Assembly (NCBI GenBank): GCA_039583875.1
Contig: CM077162.1
Span: 56,819,675-56,883,674 of the forward strand
DNA: 64,000 bases
Direction: 5' to 3'
Origin: Platanthera guangdongensis
Lineage: Eukaryota > Streptophyta > Magnoliopsida > Asparagales > Orchidaceae
A program made the translations under genes and the position numbers. Under the pieces are notes generated by a model. It was not told the origin of the DNA and made no database searches. It worked only from the letters and a program-made list of their open reading frames with translations. This document shows positions 57,781-64,000 of the stretch, piece by piece; the stretch's first letter is position 1, and every line of letters starts with the position of its first letter.

Positions 57781-59285
57781 CTCCCCCTTGAAGTGAGAAG
57801 TGGTGAATAACTCCAGCAGCTCCCGTAACCTTGCACCTGGTCCCTCTGATAGCATCTACGAAGAGATTTGCAAGACATAGTCCTCGCCCCGCATATCATG
57901 GACCATGAGGGAGCCCTCCAGCATCTCCAAAATTGAGTCATGCTTCCCTCTACCTTCTTCAGCTTCAACCTCCACTCATTCATCACAAGTGTATCACCAA
58001 CTTCCTTGGGCACAAAAGCCCAAGCCTTGCTGCCTCTGAGAGAAGTCACCTCTTCTGCCTTGGTGTCAACCACCTCCTTGATTCTAGTGGGGTCATCACA
58101 GCCAGAAGAACCTTGCTCGACCTGAGGGCTAACAAGGAAACACGGGACCAAGTCCGCCGTGTTCCCTTCGCTATATCGAGCTGGTGGCTTACTGATCCTC
58201 TTCGATCTCCGAAGAACCTGATCATGGCTAACCACCTCCGCTGCTTCTGAACCAGCTCCGTTCCCGGGCAAACCCGGAACAATGCTCCTCTTGCTTCCTG
58301 AACAAGACGCCTCCTCACTGGAGCCAAGAGCACCTGGAGAAATGCTCCCCCTACTACCTGAACCATAAGACTCTCCTATTGAACAAGAACAGCCTGGAAC
58401 ATCGCTCCCCTTGCTTCCTGAATCGGAAGCCTCCGCCTTCGAGCCAGAAGATCCTGGAGCATCGCTCCCCCTTCTTCTCGACTCTGATGCCTTTGCCCCG
58501 GAGCTAGAACAACCTCGAACACCTGGTGACTCAGGTAACTTCACTTCCTTAGCAGCAGCCTCCTTCGGCCCACCATCTAACCTGCTTATATCTAGCTCCA
58601 CATGAGAGTTACCCCAAAACGGCGTCAACTCATCGAAGACAATGTCACTCGACACTATGAGTTTCTTCGTCGTAGGATCCATACACCTCCATCTTCTTCT
58701 CTGCTCATCATACCCAACAAAGACTAGCTTTGTCTTGAGAGCACCCGGAGAGTGTATATAGCAGGTAGATCGAAACACCCGAAGGTGCTTCACTGAGGGC
58801 TTCACTCCGAACATCAGCTCATAAGGAGTCTTCACTACGATCGGACTAAGAGGCATCCGGTTGATAACATGAGCAGCACATGCCATCCCTTCCGCCCAAA
58901 GAGCCTTCAGAACGCCTTTACTCTGAAGCCAACACTTGCAGGTCTCTGTTAACCAACGGATCATCCGAGCTGCAATACTACCTTGTTGTGAAGTATGTCC
59001 ACAAGAAAGCTCCATCCAGATCCCTTGCTTCCTGCAAAAGTGTGAGAACTCGGTTGAGCCAAACTCACCACCGATACTTGTCGTCAACACCTTGATCCTC
59101 CGGCCAAGCTGGCCTTCCACAAGCTTCTTGAACTCCACAAACAAGCGTACCATGTTGGACTTCTTCTTCATATAGTATACCCAAGTATACCTTGAATAGT
59201 CATCAACCAATATCAGCATGAACCTGCTGCCTCCAAGACTGGCTGTGACGGTCGGTCCCACCAGATCACAATGGACAACTGCCAA
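57363..59285 (-). CDS. D integrase-like ORF
   Basis: 640 codons; the last part (below 57780) reads into the LTR. Integrase core: VVHCDLVGPTV (first Asp kept), MLILVDDYSRYTWVYYMKKKS, then TTSIGGEFGSTEF, where the second catalytic Asp of the usual DxGGEF block is missing, and GSIAARMIRWLTE, where the usual third-residue Glu of GVAERxNR is missing. It is therefore probably inactive. Next come KALWAEGMACAAHVINRMPLS, the LVFVGYDEQRRRW block and a Ser/Gly-rich linker ending RRSKRISKPP, which in complete Copia elements precedes RT. Here RT is absent and the frame goes directly to the PPT. The start codon is internal; a frameshift separates it from the gag frame. Confidence 0.8.
   Translation of the reverse strand: MAVVHCDLVGPTVTASLGGSRFMLILVDDYSRYTWVYYMKKKSNMVRLFVEFKKLVEGQLGRRIKVLTTSIGGEFGSTEFSHFCRKQGIWMELSCGHTSQQGSIAARMIRWLTETCKCWLQSKGVLKALWAEGMACAAHVINRMPLSPIVVKTPYELMFGVKPSVKHLRVFRSTCYIHSPGALKTKLVFVGYDEQRRRWRCMDPTTKKLIVSSDIVFDELTPFWGNSHVELDISRLDGGPKEAAAKEVKLPESPGVRGCSSSGAKASESRRRGSDAPGSSGSKAEASDSGSKGSDVPGCSCSIGESYGSGSRGSISPGALGSSEEASCSGSKRSIVPGLPGNGAGSEAAEVVSHDQVLRRSKRISKPPARYSEGNTADLVPCFLVSPQVEQGSSGCDDPTRIKEVVDTKAEEVTSLRGSKAWAFVPKEVGDTLVMNEWRLKLKKVEGSMTQFWRCWRAPSWSMICGARTMSCKSLRRCYQRDQVQGYGSCWSYSPLLTSRGSVETFEVKVGEWKAWATYPRGLCGHGLRTAKSAGMLQAVRSVVAWAVCLQGLRGQRQRSVRPANTHQAVGSQEVTERIEILSEESGMKRTDELELGRLVWQLPWSCSSEAASGGRGDRWSVRTEVGGLPVWRARSSVRQ
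57781..57793 (-). promoter_or_regulatory. Polypurine tract, element D
   Basis: Minus strand CTTCAAGGGGGAG directly before the LTR start TGTTGAAAC. Confidence 0.8.
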
Positions 59286-60073
59286 TGGTGCTTTACATCT
59301 GGATTGTGCTTTATCAACATGAAGCGATAAGCTTCACTTTGTTGACACCCCGCACACCCCCGACCATCGCCATATGATGACAATCTAGGCAAGCCTCTTA
59401 CGAGTCTTCTTTCCGCCATTGCTTTCAGCTTGTCCATCCCTACATGCCCCAGTCTTTCATGCCAGATAGCTGCACTATCACTGGCCTTCATCCGATCAGC
59501 TTCAGAACTTGTTGATAACCCAACAAGGTTCTTCTCCTTCCTCCCTACCTGAGCAACTTTCGCCGAGAGCAAGACAACCTTGCACTCCTTCCGAAGATGA
59601 CCTTGCTGCTTGCATTTATAGCACTGTGGTCCTTCCTTCCTCTTCCTATCACGCCTAGGAGAAACACTCCTTTCTTCCTGATATGAAGTAGAGGCACCAT
59701 CTTCAGCAGCAACCTTCACCTTCTTCCTGAACAACCCATCAAGGGAAGTCCAAACCTCCGCAGCTGACCGACATCCACTGATGTGGTCCAAGAGCTCCGA
59801 TGAGATCACCTGCTTGAGAATAGACTCCGCTTTCGCATTTGTCTCCTTCCAAGCTCTCATCGCCTCAGCATTGCCAGCAGTATCCTCTTGTCTTCCTGCT
59901 CCGCATACAACCTCCCAAAGGTCCTCACCAAGAAGAAAGCTCTTCATACAACACTTCCACCTTTCAAAGTTCGTCGCTGTAAGGAGATCAATGCCAAGAC
60001 AACTTGCATCCTCCACTATCATGGTTCTACCACTAGTTTCCTCTACAGAAGAGCAACTACTTCCGTTGAGCAC
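59213..60073 (-). CDS. D Gag with zinc knuckle and pre-integrase domain
   Basis: The frame is open from 60073 (GTG); the first in-frame ATG is at 60022. Reads FERWKCCMKSFLLGEDLWEVV (Gag N-terminus), ESILKQVISSELLDHISGCRSA and AEVWTSLDGLF (UBN2-like Gag), basic RRDRKRKEG, CCHC knuckle CYKCKQQGHLRKEC, then directly WHERLGHVGMDKLKAMAERR (GAG-pre-integrase). The protease that should lie between the knuckle and this domain is deleted. A one-base shift near 59310-59320 puts the integrase in another frame (73 nt overlap). Confidence 0.8.
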   Translation of the reverse strand: MLNGSSCSSVEETSGRTMIVEDASCLGIDLLTATNFERWKCCMKSFLLGEDLWEVVCGAGRQEDTAGNAEAMRAWKETNAKAESILKQVISSELLDHISGCRSAAEVWTSLDGLFRKKVKVAAEDGASTSYQEERSVSPRRDRKRKEGPQCYKCKQQGHLRKECKVVLLSAKVAQVGRKEKNLVGLSTSSEADRMKASDSAAIWHERLGHVGMDKLKAMAERRLVRGLPRLSSYGDGRGCAGCQQSEAYRFMLIKHNPDVKHHWQLSIVIWWDRPSQPVLEAAGSC

Positions 60074-60095
60074 TGCTTAACCACTCCAACAACCT

Positions 60096-60108
60096 CCCTC
60101 TGATACCA
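60096..60108 (-). promoter_or_regulatory. Primer binding site, element D
   Basis: Minus strand TGGTATCAGAGGG immediately after the LTR end; initiator-Met tRNA type. Confidence 0.85.
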
Positions 60109-61997
60109 TGTTAAAATTCAACAAACCCGTAGAGGCCTCCTCGGATACCCTGTTGAAACTCAACAAACCGGAGGAGAACACCCCACTTATATTGTTGAAA
60201 GTTTTCCCGGATCGTGGAGTTAGCAGGGGTTATCTCAACAAAGCAGTAACAACCAGCAACACATGAAGCACAAGCTTCTTTATTGATCAAGAGCAAACTT
60301 CTTTACAAGGCGAGAAAAACATGGCGAGACATGCTTCACCAAAACCCAAACCAGGAGAGCAGAGATAGTTACACAGACAAGAAACAAAAAACAAGCCGCG
60401 CGGACTCAACTACCAAGCCGCCGGTCTACTGCTGTGGAGTCCGCTCAGTCCGCCAGGTCGCCAGACCGCAACCCAAGCCGCGCGGACTACCCCTTATTCC
60501 AATGCTTAGCTCTTCACCGCCGATCTGCAGGCCGCCTGACCGCGAGGTCGCCTAGCCGCCAGACCGCACAAGCTGCGTCACCGAATGGAACATTCCGCCT
60601 GAAGCAGGCGACTTCCTGAACCCCGAACCAAATTGCCAAAGAGGAGACCACCTGGTCGCTATCCACGACCTGCTGTTTACCGCCTGTTGCTTAACCGCAG
60701 AGTCCGCACTATCCCTGACCGCAATCAGAGCCAAGTCCTGGCTTTCCAGCGCTATCTGCACAACCTGCATAGCACACCGGGGTCAACTCTTACAATCCGC
60801 ATGGACACCAAAGTCCAGACCGCAGCAACTTACGCAAGTTCAATTACTATTCACTTACTTCGGTTCAGGTTGCATACTCCTGATGTGACATGGGTCCTAT
60901 TTATAGGCACGATGATGAGTATGGTCACTGCCCTAGCCGATAGGATCACCGCCACATCCCGCAGCAAGAGCAAGTGTCTCCGCCAGCCCGCGGACACACA
61001 TTGCAGTTTGCCGCTCTTGTGCAGATAGCCAGTCCGCCCCAGCTTCTCCAAGGCCGGACTCCAATATCCAGCCCGCCTTGCCGCCAGAGGCCAAGCCAGG
61101 ACCACCACAGCCGGACTCCACAACAGCTATGTCCGCCAATCCGCGGACACAGCACCAGTCCGCATAACCCGAGCCCGCAGCCTCTCCATCAAGGCACCTG
61201 CCGGACTCAGCAGACACTCGGCTTCCGTCCGCACTTCCCGAGTCCATTGCCTCAATCTCCAAGGCACCGCCGGACTCAGCGGACACGCCGATCCAGTCTG
61301 CTTACACAGCAAACTCCAGTCCGCATTCCTGAGTTCATAACCTCATAAGGCTAAACCGAACTCAGCGGACTCCAGCTCCAGTCCGCACGCTCTTGCCCAG
61401 GCAATCCTCCAGTCCGCATACCCCCAAGCTAGCAAACAAGGCAACATCACTTCTACTAGGCTTGGTGGACTGAGAAAGCAGCCCACGCTCCACTGCACGA
61501 TCTCCCCGGACTGAGCCAACCTGGACTTGGTTCAGTACCCACCAAGTCCAGTCCACTGGCCACAAGGGCCAGTCCGCACTTACTAGCGCACACTGGATCT
61601 AGCCCGCCATACCGGGCGACCTCCAGCTTCTGTCCGCACTGACCGGCGGTCTCCGCGACCTCCACTTGCCGCTTCACTAGAGCAAGACCAAGGCAACTGC
61701 CAAACCGGTCTGCCGAGATCCAGTTCATCAGTCCGCTTCATGCCCGACTCCGCGGATAGGATTTCTATCCGCCCGATTACTTCCTGGGAACCAACTGCCT
61801 GCTGAGTATTCGCCGGCCTGACAGACCGCTGCCACTGTCCGCGTAGTCCGCGCGAACAGACCGCCCAGGCCGCCACAGAACAAACCGCCTGCAACATCCC
61901 TGCCGACTTAGCAGTCCGCAAACCCTGTCCGCACAGTCCTCGCGGATAGGTTGCCCAAGCCTTCCATTCACCCACTTTCACTTCACAAGTTTCAACA
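60109..61997 (-). repeat. D 5' LTR (unit 2)
   Basis: 1889 bp. GTCCGC/GCGGAC motifs are densest upstream (60960-61960). CTATAAATAGG (minus) at 60897-60907 is the likely core promoter for D. Unlike its truncated relatives it continues beyond TGCAC (61494-61498). Confidence 0.92.
60960..61960 (-). repeat. GTCCGC/GCGGAC motif array in D U3
   Basis: Several dozen GTCCGC or GCGGAC six-mers in both orientations, some forming TCCGCGGA palindromes, with CAG/ACTC-type linkers. Similar arrays lie in the other D LTR copies. Confidence 0.8.
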
Positions 61998-62156
61998 ATA
62001 ATGATTCATGCTTGTTATGTTTGTATCATATTTTGTGATGATATTATTTACTTGTTTTGTTTATATGTTTCACTATCATTGAATGTTTTTATACATCATA
62101 TTGTTAATTTTATTATAAGTGATGTATATCATTGACTAAGAGTTATGACTTCTCCA
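61998..62156 (+). other. C 3' noncoding tail, distal part
   Basis: AT-rich noncoding sequence after D; its first five bases ATAAT are the right target duplication of D. The C polypurine tract follows. Confidence 0.8.
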
Positions 62157-62169
62157 AATAGGGGGAGAT
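62157..62169 (+). promoter_or_regulatory. Polypurine tract, element C
   Basis: AATAGGGGGAGAT, identical to that of family A. Confidence 0.85.
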
Positions 62170-62308
62170 TATTGGGTACATTGAAAAATGTGTACCATAT
62201 TTGGAGAAGCCTCACATAACTCAATGATATGCATCAAGTTGTATTTGATGTTGTGTTGAGTTATCATGTGCAGGTTAAGTAAATGGAAAGGAAAATTCTT
62301 TAAGTACA

Positions 62309-62798
62309 AGTGTCGACACTTGGGAATGGCTGTCTCGACACCAAGGGCCAGATTGTGTCGACACCCAGAATTTGTGTCGACACAACAGAAAATCTGTCGA
62401 CAACGCTGTGTCGACACTAAGGGCCAGATTGTGTCGACACCCAGACTTTGTGTCGACATACAAAAAATCTATCGACAATACTGTGTCAACAATAAGGGCC
62501 AGATTGTGTCGACATTATCATAAGTTGTGTCGACACACAGAGAAGCTGTCGACACATTCTAAAATTCTATCGACAACGACTATGTCGACACACAGAACTT
62601 GTGTCGACACACACCAGAATTCTGTCGACACCAACTTTGTCAAGACAAAAGGTGTTTGTGTCGACATACATGACTTGTGTCGACATATTCCACAGAAGCT
62701 CTGTCGAGAAGTAAAAGTGAAGCTGTGTCGACAATAACAAGACTTGTGTCGACACATGGACTATGTATGTCGACACATATGAAGTATTCACTCGACAT
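62309..62798 (+). repeat. GTGTCGACAC palindrome array in C 3' LTR
   Basis: About 20 palindromes or half-decayed forms, spaced roughly 16-30 bp, with recurring linkers such as AAGGGCCAGATT. Short frames on both strands here are palindrome artefacts. Confidence 0.9.
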
Positions 62799-62935
62799 TC
62801 TCTACTGCTGAGTCAAAGTCCAATGAAGGCTGAAGTAATACAACTGGAGACTTGATAGCTATCATTACTGACATTGCTGTCACATCTGTCAGAGGTGTCA
62901 GAAGATTGGAACAGCCGGTTACCATGGATGAAGCC

Positions 62936-62944
62936 TATATATAG
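62936..62944 (+). promoter_or_regulatory. TATA-like box of C 3' LTR
   Basis: TATATATAG, about 140 bp downstream of the array. Confidence 0.6.
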
Positions 62945-63942
62945 ATATGCTCTCTCAACAATCAAGACAACTGATATACAATAAGACACACAGAATAGAG
63001 AAAAGTTATTCAAACTAATCATTTATAATCTCTGAAGGATTGAGAATCCAGAAGAAGAAAAAGAAAAAACAGTCAACAAATTTTGGAGAGAGAAAAATAA
63101 GAAGGAGAGAAGTTCTCATCCAGTGAAGGCCGATTCTGAACAGTCTGCCTGAAGAATTCAGATCAAGTCTGAAGAAGAATTCAGATTAATTTCTAAAGGA
63201 AACTGATTGAAGATCAACTCAAACACCAAGAAGATCAGCCCTACTTTGTTCAGATTCAAGAAGCTTTGAAGAAAGCTAAGACTGGTTGATCCTTAAGAAA
63301 CAGTTCTATCAAGAACTGATCAAGAAACCTTCAACCAATTATCTCTCCATCTGGTTAAATATATCATCATCTTTTCATCAATAATTGTTGTAGGATCTGT
63401 ACTAGATCTGAGTGTAGGATATTTTCATCTCTGAGTTATAAGCCTAAATTATAAAGGCTAAGGTAGGGCTGAGTGCCTGAGGTAGGGAAATCTGTTCCCT
63501 GAGTTGTAGGCCTGTGAAAGAGGTTGAGGTAGGGCTTTTGCCTGAGTTGTAGGCGTAGGGTGACACTCTGAGTTGTAGGCCTGTGGAAGAGGCTGAGGTA
63601 GGGCTTGTGCCTGAGTTGTAGGAGTGTGGATTCACTCTAAGTTGTAGGAACCAGTCTTGGTTCTGAGCTGTAAGATCTGTGGATCTGAGAAGAAGGAAGT
63701 TAGGCCGAATCTAGTACATTGCTAGATAGGCGAAGGGGGAAAGTGGATGTACCTATCATTTGGGGAACCACTGTAAATGTGGTGTGCAATTTGTTAATGC
63801 TATGTATATGTGAATGTTGTGCTGTGTTTTCTGCTAAGTAAATTGCTAAACTAGATTGAATTATCTATCTAAGTTTTAAAAAGAATTGAACCTATTCAAC
63901 CCCCCTCTAGGTGTTTAGAACATCTTGAAACCAATTCTTTCA

Positions 63943-64000
63943 ATATGCATTTATTTGAATCAACGACATAATTGTATGTGTGCCCAACCAAGGATTGGTG
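63943..64000. other. Sequence flanking element C
   Basis: 58 bp outside the C 3' LTR. Its first five bases ATATG would be the right target duplication of C, but the left one is not in the window. I see nothing recognisable in it. Confidence 0.5.

Larger units (their letters stand above)
44929..61493. repeat. Tandem duplication unit 2 (about 16.6 kb)
   Basis: Colinear with unit 1 (22093-38560) and nearly free of homopolymer indels. At its right end the D LTR continues past TGCAC to its normal terminus at 61997. Confidence 0.85.
55893..61997 (-). mobile_element. Non-autonomous Copia element D, complete copy
   Basis: LTRs of 1888 bp (55893-57780) and 1889 bp (60109-61997), internal 2.33 kb, TSD ATAAT at 55888-55892 and 61998-62002. 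On the minus strand: PBS, gag, pre-integrase, integrase, PPT. Protease and all of RT-RNase H are absent, so it must have been copied by proteins from another element. Confidence 0.92.
8492..63942 (+). mobile_element. SIRE-like Copia element C (host of all later insertions)
   Basis: Its parts are: 5' LTR remnant 8492-9578, PBS, gag 9659-9929 plus 12272-14219, pol 14235-16422 plus 51502-52471, post-pol ORF 52987-55796, 3' tail 55797-55892 plus 61998-62156, PPT and 3' LTR 62170-63942. The order PR-IN-RT-RH and the post-pol ORF place it in the SIRE/Maximus Copia lineage. It is interrupted by B in the 5' LTR, solo LTR C' in gag, A2 in RT and D in the 3' tail. Most frames have stops or shifts, so it is old and inactive. 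Confidence 0.88.
62170..63942 (+). repeat. C 3' LTR
   Basis: 1773 bp. It starts TATTGGGTACATTG (C' has TGTTGGGTACATTG, so the terminal G is mutated) and ends CCAATTCTTTCA. Contains the array (62309-62798), TATATATAG (62936-62944), GAGTTGTAGG-type repeats (63430-63655), GGATGTACC...GGGGAACCACTGTA and CCCCCCTCTAGGTGTTTAGA. Confidence 0.9.

Noticed and set aside
62266..62791. Open frames on both strands through the GTGTCGACAC arrays (also at 10954-11399, 11934-12221, 29577-29818, 52437-52646)
   Set aside because: The translation is a periodic by-product of a palindrome read in six frames; there is no homology, and the frames overlap each other on opposite strands.

Overview
The window is a block of nested plant LTR retrotransposons. 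I see no host gene, tRNA, rRNA or CRISPR locus. Every recognisable protein is a retrotransposon Gag, Pol or post-pol ORF product. The PBSs match plant initiator-Met tRNA (TGGTATCA...), the LTRs are long, and two elements carry an extra ORF after pol as in the SIRE/Maximus Copia lineage. Together these indicate an angiosperm, probably a eudicot; the species cannot be named from this sequence.

I use my own family labels. A is a SIRE-like Copia with 1.5-1.6 kb LTRs and a TCGTCGA...TCGACGA hairpin motif. B is a chromodomain Ty3/gypsy on the minus strand with 1.98 kb LTRs. C is an older SIRE-like Copia with GTGTCGACAC palindromes. C' is a solo LTR of the C type on the minus strand. D is a short non-autonomous Copia on the minus strand with 1.9 kb LTRs rich in GTCCGC/GCGGAC.

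Layout from left to right: the 3' end of an A element (1-1800, 'A1') abuts the truncated 3' LTR of B (1801-8491, minus). B sits in the 5' LTR of C, whose surviving part starts at 8492. C gag is split by solo LTR C' (9930-12271). C pol runs to 16422, where a full A element ('A2') is inserted inside the RT domain; the TSD GAGTC is at 16418-16422 and 51497-51501. C pol resumes at 51502, followed by the C post-pol ORF (52987-55796). D is inserted after that ORF (55893-61997, TSD ATAAT), and the C 3' LTR ends at 63942.

Inside A2 a unit of about 16.5 kb is tandemly duplicated. It runs from mid A RT, through the A post-pol ORF, A 3' LTR, C RT-RNase H, C post-pol ORF and D, into the D right LTR. Unit 1 is 22093-38560 and unit 2 is 44929-61493; the junction carries 5 bp of microhomology (TGCAC). 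Between them lies a 500-N gap (41780-42279) whose two flanks appear to be the same sequence (35920-41779 and 42280-about 48158). Most of the apparent third copy is therefore probably an unmerged contig overlap. The interval from about 21 to 43.6 kb is full of one-base homopolymer indels, as in unpolished long-read sequence.

The strongest unexplained pattern is architectural. All four families carry dense arrays of their own short inverted-repeat motif in the LTR, placed upstream of a TATA-like box where I could find one. In A and C the same motif recurs between pol and the post-pol ORF, directly upstream of an internal TATA box, and in A it also recurs inside gag as translated repeats. In A and C a short GT...AG segment holds the gag stop, and its removal would join gag and pol in frame.
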